From Prostheceraeus crozeri (Eukaryota > Platyhelminthes > Polycladida > Euryleptidae), in assembly GCA_907163375.1 (NCBI GenBank), contig CAJQUW010008917.1, positions 19,741-83,740 of the forward strand: a stretch of 64,000 nt of DNA, read 5' to 3'. Positions 40,228-52,548 of this stretch are shown one piece after another. The notes beneath the pieces were generated by a model. The model searched no databases, was not told the DNA's origin, and saw nothing but the letters and a program-made list of their open reading frames with translations. How positions within the stretch are numbered: position 1 is the stretch's first letter; each line of letters starts with the position of its first letter. The position numbers and the translations under genes are program-made.

Positions 40228-40572
40228 TGTTGATCGAAGTCATCCTGCTGCGAAATGCTCCAAGGATTAACAGCAGAAAAACTCAATGCTGCTAAAGCCA
40301 AAACATTCGGAGGCAGTGACAAGAATAGCCCTACATATTTATACATTATAACTGTTGATTGCTGTCATCATGCTACGAAATGCTCCAAGGATTAACAGCA
40401 GAAAAACTCAATGCTGCTAAAGCCAAAACATTCGGAGACAGTGACAAGAATAGCCCTACATATTTATACATTATAACTGTTGATCGAAGTCATCCCGCTA
40501 CGAAATGCTCCAAGGATTAACAGCAGAAAAACTCAATGCTGCTAAAGCCAAAACATTCGGAGGCAGTGGCAA
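40228..40572. repeat. Tandem repeat, about 2.8 copies of 125 bp
   Basis: AAATGCTCCAAGGATTAACA occurs at 40253, 40378 and 40503, exactly 125 bases apart, in nearly identical copies (also CTCAATGCTGCTAAAGCC). Part of the CCCGGGACGAGCA-ended element. Confidence 0.93.
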
Positions 40573-41169
40573 AGAATCACATAATTTAAAGACTCACCTC
40601 ATCAGCAGATGTCAGCCTACAGAACTGTCGTAATTGCTCCTCTACCATCAATTGTGCTGGTTTGGTCAGTTTCAATCAGTTCCCATTTATGATATCTCTT
40701 TGATAAAAAATTTATGATATTGCGGTCTGAACTGCACAATAGAGTTTTTGATGCAAAAGGTATTGAATGTGTTTGACGCACATAAGAGAAGGAATAGGCC
40801 ATACAGAATATAACATAATTGAAAAATAGTAAGATGACACAGGTTTTGATCGAGCTTCTATTATAAGAATCATATCAGGTGATATTTTTAACTATCTTAG
40901 TATCTTTTATCATCCCAATAATTTACAACAGCACGAATTAATCCATGACACATTTTCCCCACGGTGGACAACATACGCCGGTTACACTATGCGACAAGCC
41001 GAACATTTTCTTTCAAAGACTGCGAAGATCTTACATTTTCTGACAAGAAAATGCAAGATCATTGTTTGACAAGAAAATCTAAGATCTTGCTAAGATCTTA
41101 CATTTTCTGGAAGCATCTTTCTGAAACCTAAGATTCTGACATCATCTTTGGAATAATTTTCCATGTTTT

Positions 41170-43161
41170 CCTTTTTAATTATAAAGATTAACACTTGCTA
41201 AAAAATCATCGTGCCTTCGTGGAGGTTTCATGCCGAAAATGTGACAAAAATACAACAAATAGCAGTCTTGTTTAAAATTTTCTAACCTGGGTTTATCCCT
41301 CAATTCACTTTCCGTTTCGTTGATTTTGCATTCATAAAGAAGTTCCTCCGTTTCATTGCTTTTCATTCGTGATAAAGAAAGTTCTCCGTTTCCTTCTTGA
41401 CTTTGCGTACATCGAAAGAGAGTTGTCTACTTCTTTGAGCTCGTTCCGCCACTAAGAAGGTTCTCAACTTCGCTGACTCAACTAACGTCCTAAAGAGAGT
41501 AAGTACAAGACAGGAATTGTATCTATTGTTAACGTAGAATTGCTGCTTGCAAATGAACCACAATGATCTTGATTAAGTGAAATACTTTGTCACTTTGAGG
41601 ATTTCATTCATGTGAAATCATAGAATAAGTAGATTGAGGAAGATCTGTGGATGCATGCAGATCCAGAGCATTTTCTAGTAAAATATCCATTTCTTGAACA
41701 TAAAGGCGAATCTTGCGTGTGTATCAATAGGTCATACATGTTTGTAAAAAAGATTGAGAAGAATACTTAATAATGAAACATTTCATCCAAAATAATGATT
41801 TGGTTTTAATCAAATGATACATGACAACAAATAAATAAAAGATTTGAAATATTGTGTAAGTTAAGAGGTAACAGGAGAACATTGGAAAATTCCCAGTTGA
41901 ATGACGTTTGTCTTACCAATTTTGATGCAATTTTTCGGCTGATAGTGAAAAATTTGGAAAGGGAAGCTCTGAAGTATCTGTTTATGTCATGAAGTCAAAA
42001 GAGTGTGTGTGGAATGATGTAGACTACAGATGTAACACACAAACTAGTAAAGAAATATTCGAGCACTGATTGATCTATTGAGCTTAGGTAATGCAGAAAT
42101 ATTGGCTATTCAAAGTATCTTAGAACAAGCCTATGCATTCTAGGGTCGATGAACTTCATCGTTGAATCGATGTATAAGTTACGAAAAAAATCAGGGTGCT
42201 GCAATGTCATCTGAATTGATCTAATTTCTGATGTTATATAAACAACTGGAATATCTTATATTTTTATAGATGCTTGACTTGTGTTTTGATCAGTCAGCAT
42301 GTCGTCTCTCATTTTGATGTGCTTTGAAAATCCTTCCTATTGATACATCGTAATGTGTAGGTCATCTCGACGAGTATAGGGCACTAATGCAATTATCAGC
42401 CATATCAATAGTCTGGATAGCATTGTTGACAAGACTGGATGGTGGCTATTGACATTTCCAAATAAATTTCCAATGTTTTCTAAAAGTTGAGCATGTTTTG
42501 AACAGCACGCCGTTTTCTCCGTCAGGATGTAAAGTTTGAATTGGCGTGAGACCGACAATAAGAAGTTGCTCAACTCTCACACAGCAAAAAAATTGAGCTG
42601 AAGGTGTCCTGCAGTTGATCTAATTGCATCGGTATTGGTTCGATGATATGATATCTAAAGTGTTTCGCCTATTTTAACTCCGAAAAATAATTGCAAATAG
42701 TTAAGCTGCAGTTGGACCTGTGTTCATTTTACTTTATTGAAATGTAGACATATAGAGCACATTAAGATCTCAATCTCAGCGACCAAGCTAGGGCTAACGT
42801 ATTTGTCTCCAATTTGTTTAATCCCGAATATCGCCGGTCGCCTAAGGCAAATTTTATTTCTATAGTTGGTCTACACTTTGTTAGAGGAGTCTGACCTGGC
42901 AACTCCTCTGAATACTGTACTGATAGTTGTGTCACAACTGTTTTGACAGAATGATCGTGCCAAATAAAAGCGTGTGGGAGTTGATTAGGCCTATTGTTCT
43001 ATTCGACATATTTGTGTCAGGATTATATGACGACTGGTCTTCGAACAAGTGCAGCAGCAATTATAAATTGCGAAAACCTTCAACGGAACCCAGGTATTAT
43101 TCTTAGCAAACTATCTAACAAAAGAGTTGTTATTCCGACGCAACTTTGCGTGAAAACAATC
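41170..43161. other. Element B interior, no gene seen
   Basis: Short open frames only; none shows a domain. Confidence 0.4.
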
Positions 43162-43470
43162 TTACAATAGGGAATATATACGTTGAATATCAATGATGTT
43201 GACATCGAAAAGATAGATGTCAGATTGATTGATATCGGCATGGAACTTGTGAATGTGTTCAGAAAGCGTGTTATAACTGTCGTTTTTCTTAATGCAGTTT
43301 CGATATTCCTTGAATCGGATCTTAAAAGGACGATTGGTCGAACCAATATAGTTCATTTTGCATGTCTTGCAGACAAAGTCGTGCTACAATTATTGATATC
43401 AACCCACAGAATTAGACTGGTGGTCTCTTCTTCCGTTTGACTAGAAGGGAAACATTGGAACATGTAGCGT
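43162..43470 (-). mobile_element. GIY-YIG fragment of a Penelope-like retroelement
   Basis: The minus strand encodes DFVCKTCKMNYIGSTNRPFK, then FKEYRNCIKKNDSYNTLSEH. This is the Penelope-type GIY-YIG nuclease pattern: CxxCxxxYIGxTxRPxxxR followed by a spaced SxLxxH. Only this domain remains; no reverse transcriptase is seen beside it. It is a fragment inserted into or carried by element B. Confidence 0.5.
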
Positions 43471-44686
43471 AAATGAAATGGCACAAACTGCTGACATAAT
43501 ACCATAGCAATCGAACAATGAGCAGCCAGTTCAACATTAAACACGCCAAATTGTGCAAAGTTTCAGTGACTGTTATCAACCGGATCACACAGCAAAGAGA
43601 CACAGTCGATGTCAAGTTCTACAGAGAAGTTTGTGAACGTTTTTTCGTGCGCCTGCTAACTTTTTTTGAAATGATCGGAGGACCCAACATTATCGAGAAA
43701 ACTTTTGCGCAATGATCTGAATTCTTCGAATCTGAAGGAGTCGTGGCGATCGGAGCATTTTGAAGGAATTCAGAGCAATCCGCAAGCGACGCACGACTAT
43801 TTTTCCTATCTCTGTAAGGTATTAAAAATTTCTTTTTGCCCACTTATTAAGTTCTTGCATGTGCCATCTGTTTGAATCAGTTTGCACTTCTAGCAAAGTG
43901 ATACGATTAAACAATCTAATTCTGTGTATCAACCATTTTACAAACGTCACAATTACAATTCACCCGACGCATTATTTTTGAAACAATCCTTTATATTTTT
44001 TTGATAGACGAATAGAGTTAGGAGACAACGAATATTTTGCTTTTGATTTATGAAAATGAAAACCTCCCTATGTCATTATGAATTATTTAGCAAATAGCCA
44101 CTTACACGTCTTTTTGCGTCGGAATAAACCTAGCATGACACGCCAATTGTCCTTCCTAAAAGCAGTATGCTGCGCACCGCTAAATTGTATTTTTTTCATT
44201 TTCTTGCCTTGATGCTCGGCGCGCACTGAGTCTTGTTTCTTTTAAGATTTCATGAAACAGGTGCGCCGGATATATTTATTGCAGGGTGTGTTGATTCGCA
44301 TTTGTTTTCACTGTCTTAGCGGCAGTGACAGTGCCTCAGTCAGCCATCATTGATTAATCATTTAAAGTTAAATATAAGACCAATGCCATTATTTGAGACC
44401 TACTTTTTCTTTAATAATTACCGTGATCTCTTCATACCACACATTGATTCATGAAAATTCGGATCACCCTTTAGCATGAGCTGAAATCCAAACTGCTGTA
44501 ACTTATTGAATATTGCACACGATTCTTTAAATTTCGGAATCTACATCAATATCGACATTAATTAACTCTATGTTCGACAATGCAACGTGTCATTGGAGTA
44601 ATAACTAGGCATTCGAACGATGTCAGTATAAGCTGTAGACTCATTAGAGTGGCATTGAAGCTCACTTTTGCTGATGTGTTTTACAG

Positions 44687-45124
44687 ATGTCTTACAAACG
44701 AAGAAGATATGTTTCTTCCAAACACAACTTTTTCAAAAGTCGTCGTGTCTGGTCACATGTCCCAGAAATGGTTGATTGCACGCATAACTTGGGTGATCAA
44801 AATTGTGACACATCAAATATGGACGAATCAGAAATCACAGTAGAGAAATCTTCAATCGCCAAAAATGATCCTACATCTGTTGGTAGCAATGCCATGTCAA
44901 GTGATGCAAATGAGTGTGTTTCATCCAATTCCAGCTCTGATCATTCAGATAGCGATGATTCGGATAGAAGCTTCTTATATGATGACAATTGTGATAATGA
45001 ATATTTAGAATGTTCTAACTTGGTCGGTAATGGAGATGTCGAGGAAACAGCGGCTCTGTACTACAACCTAGCCAGCAACGATATCTCACAAAGAAGTTAT
45101 GATAAACTGGCAGCTGTTATGAAG
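44687..45124 (+). CDS. Acidic Ser-rich exon upstream of the element B gene
   Basis: Opens at an ATG directly after TTTTACAG, reads MSYKRRRYVSSKHNFFKSRR, then a long Ser/Asp-rich stretch (SSNSSSDHSDSDDSDRSFLY) and LYYNLASNDISQRSYDKLAA, and stops at a donor-like AAG|GTACGG. It resembles the N-terminus of large transposon proteins in animal EnSpm-type elements, where a basic start and an acidic stretch precede the transposase. The remaining exons were not found, so this gene is probably a remnant. Confidence 0.35.
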
Positions 45125-45614
45125 GTACGGATAAGTTATTAATCCTCATTTGACATGAACTGTTTGTTTGGCTGTTTGTTGTTAGTTTTTTGACAATATA
45201 TCCGCAGTTATTCACAATTGATCAACTTTAGCAATCATCATCATAAATCGCTTTTTCTAACCTACGTGTATACTATTATTTTGCTTGACTTTCCTGATGT
45301 TTTGACAACAATATGTGCAAGTAAAATGAGAATTCATAAAATTGATCCACTGAACATCCTCAAGTCTCTGAGATTATGGAAAGGGTCAAGTTCCGATTTT
45401 GAAACTTAAAGGAAGTTTGTCATTGGTATTAACAAACGAATCTCATGGTAGAATAGATTTTGTAATTTCCACAAGCTATCTGCATTACCGCACATCTTTG
45501 TATTTTGTGCTATATACTGACCTATACTACTCTTTCCAACTTTCTGTTGGAATGTGCCTTAGTCCCTATGTCAGGTTCATTTTTAAATTATCTAATTCAA
45601 ATGAATTTTTCAGA

Positions 45615-48600
45615 ATGTCGACGCCCCCAGCAAAACGTCCGAGGAAGCAAAAGCCCCAATCATTCCCTGGTCTTCCTGGTCAAGCAGACTATTTCCTTTT
45701 TTACTATTTGAAAACAAAGACTTACAGTGAGCCAATTTATATTGGCAGTAGCTTCATTGACATGCCAATGGAAGACAGACTCGCATTGAATGAGGTGAGT
45801 GTGAGGCTGTGAGCATATGTGTGTGTGTGAAAGAGAGAGAGAGAGAGAGCGATTCCGGTAATTCATTCTTTCGCTATTTTCTGCTTTCAGAGGGATCGTG
45901 TCACACTAAAGAGTGGTAGAGAAAAATGATCTGCCATGGTTATCGGTCGAGGGCACATAGATGAGATGGTCGAACTTTCCAATAGGCTCGAAGACGTGAT
46001 AGATGAAGGAGTGTCGACAGACAGCCTGGTGGACGCGCTGAAAGAGCCGGAAAATGCACCTATTGGTAAAGTAAGTAAGATCATTCACCAAATCATTCAT
46101 AGTTTATTAAGAACTCAATGGTATTTTAAGCCGCATAACCGCAAGGTCTTAGTTGTGATTGTTTACTTATTTATCAACGTCAGCACTTTTTTTCATACAT
46201 CATCAATTTTGCTTTGTTATATCAGAAGCATTTCTCAAACGTAAAATTCATTAAAACTATTTTGCAGTCAAAGAAACAAGAACAGATTCGGAACATAGAG
46301 GTTGTCCGCACGTCTTCTCTACTAAGGACACCACGTCAGACGCCCGTATCTCCCTCTTTGAGATGGCCAGATGAGACAGACGGTGCTACGACTTGTGCAA
46401 GATCACCGCTGCAGGAAGTCTGCTGCGACACAGCATCTTTGCCTTCCCAACCCACAACCAATGCGACGAAAATTAAAAGATCTCCTTTATTGATGCAATT
46501 GGTCGAGATCAATAAATCTATCTTATCAGAACTGAGGATTATCAAGGAAACGAATCGTAAGTTCTGCCATTCTCAAATGCTTGGTTTTAATGCTGGTTTT
46601 ATTTCTTCAATGTCGATGGAATCACAAAAAAATCAAATCAGTGGTATAATTGTTGTCAAACGTATATTTGAAACGCTCAGCTTGATGAACAACATATGCA
46701 GCCGACATTTTCATTGCATGATAGATATTATTAACTAACATTGAGAGCCAAAAGCTTACTAGCTACTGCTATCTTCCGGAAAAGTATGGTAGCATTACTG
46801 TAAACCTACCTTACTTATTAAGACCGACAGGGAAACTTCCAAAATAACTAAGTTCTTTGTATTTTGAAAAGTTACTTGCACGCATGTGTACATTGATTGC
46901 AGTGAAAATGCTAACTTTGATGGAGGAAAAAAACAAACCGACCAAGGTTAAGCACAAGTCATACGTAAGTTCAATTTTCGCCCTGCATGAGCATGACTAT
47001 ACTTTTGATCGCCATCATTATGTTTCTTGCTGTTTTTCTGCAATTGCATGGGTGTGTTCATCTTTGAATTTTTCTGAATTTTGGCGCCGGATAATTTGTA
47101 TCGGACCTTAATCAAAAGGGAGTCCTCTCGTCTGGTCGTCTATAGATCATGACTTCCCATCAGCACTGGTCGAAACGATATCTGTTTGTTAAATTGATGA
47201 TATTCCATTGTCATTATTCTATGATTTCGAAGGAGAGAAAAATAGAGGATCAAACAGGGAAGCATATTTTTTCTGATGAATTAGAGCATGCATGACACTG
47301 TGCTTAGATTTTCATCAATTTGTGAAAATATGCTACTGTACAAGTATTTTGACAAAATAACTGAATTTCAGATCATCAAAAACTATAATAATGAGGATGT
47401 GGATATTGCGAAGCTGTATGCTGCAGATGAACGGCAGATGGCCTGGATAAATTTGAATATGTTGATGAAGGACGTGCGCGGGAAAATTATGGAGCCGCAG
47501 AAAAAAACTGATGAGTCTCGATTGATTCCATCAGAGATCGTCAGTCAGCTAAAACGTAAGTACAGTTGTAAAATATATTAAATCTGAGTGTTACTAATCG
47601 TCAAAATAAAGCGTAGGCAATTCATAACCATTGCGAATAGCCGGCGTATATCTCAATATTGCACATTGATCTCAATCAAAATGATTCGGCTTTGAACATT
47701 AGAGCCTCATTTGCTGGTCAAAAAATTGAATTGTTAATGCTTCTAGTTTTGGTGTTTGGTGATTTCTCAGCTTTTTTTCTTAGGCCTACGCGTGTCATGT
47801 CTACATATAATGCGCAAAAATCCACAATCATGCTCTTATTGATTACAATGATGAATATAATTTTGTGAGTCATAGCATTAATGCTCTTACGAATGCTCTT
47901 CTATCATAAATAATGTTACTAATCTTAGAATTCTGAAAGTCCATGAACATTTTACTGTCAGAAACTAACATGTATTTTTCATATCAAACATATGCTATCA
48001 TTTTTGCCAATAAAAATCTCAAGCTGTGAATTTGTTATTTGATTTCGATTATTCATGAACTGAAGCTATAGATCTGACACATGACACATAAAATCTAGTA
48101 AAGTTGAACAGTAGAGTAATGAATAAAGGTAATTCAATGTGCCCCACAAATGGTGCACATTGAGCCACTTTGGTAAACATTTTAAAATTAAAATTGTGAG
48201 GAGATGAAATATCAGAGAAACAGCTCAGATTATAACTTAGCATGCTCTAAACTTCTCATCCGAGTTTTATTGTGGCCCATTTGATTTAGAATATTAAAAC
48301 CGTTGAGAAAAGTTCAAAAACATGCTCAATTTGCCCCACCCTCCCTTTATGTCACTTGCATGTTGCGCAGCAGAAAAAGCTAAGTCACAGTGAAATGCAG
48401 ATTTTCTTTAAATGTTTGGTAGTCTTCTTAGTATTCAATGATCTATTTAATTATTAACCGACTCGCATTAAAGCTGGATATGACTGAGATTTATTCAAGA
48501 TTTTGATTATTATTCTGACTGATAAAAACTTCGTTATTCAATGATTGAACAAATTTAGCATTGAAAGGGAATTCGCAGGCCGTCATTATCATTGAAGATG

Positions 48601-48776
48601 CACTAAGAAAACATGAAATGATTGCAGATCAGCGGCTCAAAAGAATATTCTTTTTAATTTCAGATCAAGTGGACAACATGTTCGGAGAATATGATTGGGA
48701 CGTTATCAGACGTTCCATAAACCAAAGAATTCGTGATTTGGAGAAATGGTCTTGGAAGATTGGAAAGTTTTGCTAA
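45615..48776 (+). pseudogene. Six-exon gene of element B, BEN-like C-terminus (one stop)
   Basis: Exons 45615-45794, 45891-46070, 46268-46556, 46903-46964, 47372-47555 and 48559-48776 have consensus-like splice sites and fully consistent phases (0,0,1,0,1), giving 370 codons, with AATAAA at 48834. It starts MSTPPAKRPRKQKPQSFPGL; exons 1-2 (YFLFYYLKTKTYSEPIYIGS, RDRVTLKSGREK) resemble the Tudor-like front part of transposon-associated BEN proteins. The last exon (LISDQVDNMFGEYDWDVIRR, SINQRIRDLEK) resembles the end of a BEN domain. Codon 73 (45927-45929) is TGA where Trp is expected, so the gene is probably dead or recoded. Probable DNA-binding accessory protein. Confidence 0.55.
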
Positions 48777-49194
48777 CTGATAGTGTTTTTGAACTTTTTA
48801 ACTTTACACTCTTTTGCCTTCTTTTTAAACTGGAATAAAACAAGCACTTCAAAAAAGTTTGTCCATTTTTTCTTCGAATCAGTCGTTATGGAGTAATTGT
48901 CTCGGTTGTTCAACGGATATACTGGTTATCTCATATTACGGGACATGTAGCTTAATTAGGCCAACATTAAAATGCTCAAGGATGAGCGATAATCAATTGA
49001 GAGCGAAAAATCTAAAGATTCTAAGATTCTGTCAGAATCCCATTTAAGCATAAGAATCTGACAGAATCTTACAAAGATCCTACATTTTCTGTCAGATTCT
49101 GATCAGATCTTGCTGTATCTTCCACGATCTTACAAAGATTCTGACAGAATCTTTCAAAGATATTCAAAGATTAAGTAAGAATTGACGCATAGTG

Positions 49195-51194
49195 TAAGCA
49201 GAAAATCCGATTTGATGTCAAATAATTTCCCCATTAACTGAAATCAGTAACAATAAGGTACCCTCAAATGTCTTGCACAAATCCGAATTATAAAGTGACG
49301 CATTTGACATTTTAAAAAAACCACAAAAATTCGTATTTAAAAAAATATGCCAACCCTGCATGTAGGCCGGACAAACGACGGTTTAGATGTGCAAGCAAGC
49401 TACATTATCGACAGTATCAATCAGCGAATTAAAAGAAGATTCAATCTTTTTCCATACGACCAGCTGGTACATTGATAATAGTGTGGTCCCATAGAAGCCC
49501 TGTGATCCTGATGTTTAGCACGAACACTTCACTTCAGTCATGTATCTTGGACAGTTTCAATGCCACATTGGTGGACTACTTTTTAGTATCCCTTTCTCTC
49601 TCAAGAATAGATTTTCAGTAGATTCAATGACGCATGGGACGACTGCTGTGCACATTGCTAAGCGGTGCGCGCTGTCATGGTGAGGATTGTCCATAGAATA
49701 TGGATTCTCTCTCTATACTCGATACTGATGAATTTCAGAGGAAGTTAACTTTCTTATGATTGATACGATTTGATGAGGGACCACACTATCATCATCGTAC
49801 CGACCAGCTCCAGAATGAAACACCTACTGGAAGGCAGCCGCATACGCTGCGGATTCTATTCGAGAATCCGGAGAACGCTTGCAATTTTTATTAAATGGAG
49901 GAAATTAATGTTTATTTACCACCCCTATTTTTGGGAAATATGCCTCATCATCAAGGATCGAAGTCTCCATCTCCTATCATAATGAATCACACGATTAATT
50001 CTTTAACTGAATGCACATTTTATTTGGAAATTGAAGGACATTATAATTTGAATGGTTGGCTTAGAATGTTTTTTTCAAGTCATCTGTTTTTACACCTGAT
50101 TTACAAATACGATTTATTTGCTACTCACATGTCTGAATAATAGTGACGCACCATATACACTCCATCTGGACACTCATATCAACGCTAATGATCTTAAACA
50201 AAGGATGGCAACATGCATATTATCCTCAATGAATAGTGAAAACTGCGCCGTCAGTTTTCACTTCGACGAACTGAATCACACCCTCACACCACAGGAGGAA
50301 TCCGTGAACTGACTGATAGACGTAGCGCGCGGCGAAGAAATGCTTTGCAATGTTCGAAGTCGGGAGGCTCGCCATCTTGAAGACATGATAATCCCTTCTC
50401 AGAATAGGTCAGAAATATAAATTAGATAATTGCAGAGGTTGGGATGCATTAGAATAAAGTAATGCTTTAGAAATAATCATGAAAAGTGATTACTCGTGCA
50501 ACATGCTCGTGACACACTCGTGAAACATCGGGAAATGATAGCAACTCTGCCTTATACAGACTTCTAAATATAGCACCCAATATAGGATTCTCGTCACGGG
50601 AATTCCTATCGTTTCCTGAGAACGATTAGAGCAAGTTCGAAGCGATTACTACAGTTCGATAGGATCTCAGAGTCGGTGAAATTTCACACGACTTAAACTG
50701 TTTCTTCGATTTAAGGCTCATATCATGACGTATCGAGTAGTTTTCACAAAGATAATACACAAGATTCATACAAGCAATATGGAAGTAAAACATACAATTT
50801 CGAACACAATATCTGATTGCTACATTCGTGCTGAAACTTATTTTCAAGCTCATTTGACCAAGAATCGAATCACAGGTCTTCAATGAGAGATATTAGTGAA
50901 TCAATGCCTTTTGTGACAATTTCTCATCGATTCTTGTCAATCAAAAGTTTAATGCTCCTGACAACACACTGCGTTTTGGATGGCAAATCAGATCTTATCT
51001 GAAAACATGTATTTAATTAATGTTTTGTTCTGACATTTAGGATAATTTGACTAATATGTCATAAATATTTAACAAAATTAAAAAGTTTTTTATAATTTTA
51101 TTATTTTGCTTGGAAACTGGTAGGCCTCTAACAAAATTAGCAAACATAGTAGGAATTTATCAAATTTTCTATTTTTCACAAAATTAGCAAACAG
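49195..51194. other. Right part of the CCCGGGACGAGCA-ended element, no gene
   Basis: Only short, unsupported frames. The final 150 bases before 51237 carry TTTGCTAATTTT-like subterminal motifs. Confidence 0.4.
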
Positions 51195-51735
51195 CTAGCA
51201 AGTTTCCAGCAAAATTATTCGGTTTGCTCGTCCCGGGATATTACTGTCGGCAGCACAGTGCGAGTCAACTTCTCGGTACCACCCAAAGAGTTTAAGTACC
51301 ACCTTGATCTGCAGAAGCTCGTTCGCCCGTGATTTGTGAAATGCTAACTTGTTCACTAACTTCCACCGATGGAGCCACCCAGCGTTTGGCTCAAAGTCCA
51401 ACTCTATCTCGATAGCAAATTTCTTTGCTCGCTCCATGATTAGGCCTAATGTGCCGCTGAGTTGAACGTTAGCAGCACGCACTTGGTGAAGCCATGTAGA
51501 TGGCGTCACTAATCACTTTGTACGAACTCGACAGTAATTTCATTGATTGCATATATTTTTGTTTGACATAGCTAGCACGAAGTTTTTCCTCGTCGCTCAT
51601 GAACTTGCATATGGAAGATAGGCCAATACCATGATCACAAAGCTCTTTCCTTGTTTTGGTTTTTTTATTCTTAACGCTATCTATAATTTTGATCTTATCA
51701 GATAAAGACAAACACTTTCGCTTATGAGTCGCCAT
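51195..51735 (-). pseudogene. Tigger transposase, N-terminal DNA-binding half (broken)
   Basis: 51735-51469 reads MATHKRKCLSLSDKIKIIDS, then TRKELCDHGIGLSSICKFMS, the CENP-B N-terminal helix-turn-helix (KRKxLxLxxKxxIIxxxE then SxxELAxxFGIxxSTIxxIL). 51509-51238 continues in another frame with GLIMERAKKFAIEIELDFEP, NAGWLHRWKLVNKLAFHKSR, the Tc5-type DNA-binding domain (AxxLAxxxG, ASxGWLxRFKxRHxI). It ends exactly where the 39568-51237 element is inserted, and its continuation is at 38694-39583. Confidence 0.8.
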
Positions 51736-51907
51736 TGAAATGATGAATCACTTCAGCATTGCGGGAATATGTATTTGATTGGGGATAATAATTGGCTACT
51801 TATGACATCGACTTTGATTGGCTGCCAACGATCTCAATGTTCTTATAGCCGTGACTGATGACATGGGCTACTCAAAGTAGAATATAATAGCGTCATTATA
51901 TCTGTGT

Positions 51908-52548
51908 CAGCGGTGGCGGAAGGTGGGGCTTTCGGGACTGAAGCACCCCCACTTTTAAAATGATGGGCTAATTCTTGATTAGCCCCTCCAGTTATTCATA
52001 TGCCGAAAAAGTTAAAGCTGTCCATGCTGCAGGGCCTACAGTATATTAGAGGTTGAGGTGAAGAACAGAATTTTGCGAAAGTGGAGATCGAGACTATGTT
52101 TAGAATGTCCCCATTTAGAATAAATCCTCTTTAGTTTGCTCGTTAGTAGCTCTTTGTGAAATATCGCAGGCTGGCTAGTACACCAGCTGACGAGTTCAGT
52201 TGATTCTTATTATAATTCAGCTTATCAATTAATTCTGAATCAATGCTATACTAATTAGTTAATATGAATGCTGTACGCAAATAGCAGCCTAACAAACTTA
52301 ACATGAATAATAGCTCGAATACGTAAAACATTGCTTTACTTCATTACGTCAAAAATTAATTTCCTCCACGAAAATCATACTACTGACTATTGATTTTGAA
52401 TATTGTTTGGGTATTCAGCCTATTGTTATAATATATTTGAAAGATAGATGGAGAGAGGGGAGAAGGGGGAGGGAGAGCGACTACAATTTGGATGAAGCTG
52501 ACTTGGATACAGCCCCCACCCACTTCATTTTTCGTTCCGCCACCGCTG
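51908..52548. mobile_element. hAT MITE with CAGCGGTGGCGGAA ends
   Basis: Exact 14-bp terminal inverted repeats CAGCGGTGGCGGAA (51908) and TTCCGCCACCGCTG (ending 52548), flanked by ATCTGTGT (51900-51907) and ATCCGTGT (52549-52556), an 8-bp target duplication with one change. The 641-bp body does not encode a protein. CAG-starting ends and the 8-bp duplication place it with hAT. Confidence 0.88.

Larger units (their letters stand above)
40985..49194. mobile_element. EnSpm/CACTA-like element B, nested
   Basis: Left CACTATGCGACAA (40985) and right, reverse-complemented, CACTATGCGTCAA (49194) are flanked by TA. Subterminal AAGATCTT/AGATTCTGACAGAATCT repeats fill 41010-41160 and 49010-49180. This matches element A in design (CACTA start, TA flanks, short motifs repeated near the ends). 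The 8.2-kb body holds a spliced gene with consistent intron phases and an upstream exon-like segment, plus a GIY-YIG retroelement fragment. A complete Tnp2-type transposase was not recognised. Confidence 0.65.
39568..51237. mobile_element. CCCGGGACGAGCA-ended element inserted in Tigger
   Basis: Left CCCGGGACGAGCACACC (39568) and right, reverse-complemented, CCCGGGACGAGCAAACC (51237) form a 17-bp terminal inverted repeat with one mismatch. Flanking AT on both sides is a possible 2-bp duplication. Inside both ends are clusters of TTTGCTAATTTT/TTTGGCAAA motifs (39599-39720 and 51060-51215), a subterminal repeat design. Of 11.7 kb, 8.2 kb is the nested element B, leaving about 3.5 kb of its own sequence without a recognisable gene. 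Superfamily not determined. Confidence 0.7.
38694..51735 (-). mobile_element. Tigger/pogo element split by an 11.7-kb insertion
   Basis: The N-terminal half lies at 51195-51735 and the DDE half at 38694-39583, both on the minus strand, separated by the element at 39568-51237. Family blocks (CENP-B-type helix-turn-helix, Tc5-type DNA-binding domain, YNADE and CDNATSHK catalytic blocks) occur in order. The ORF carries frame changes and a stop, so it is dead. Terminal inverted repeats of the Tigger were not identified, so its outer limits are minimal. Confidence 0.75.
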
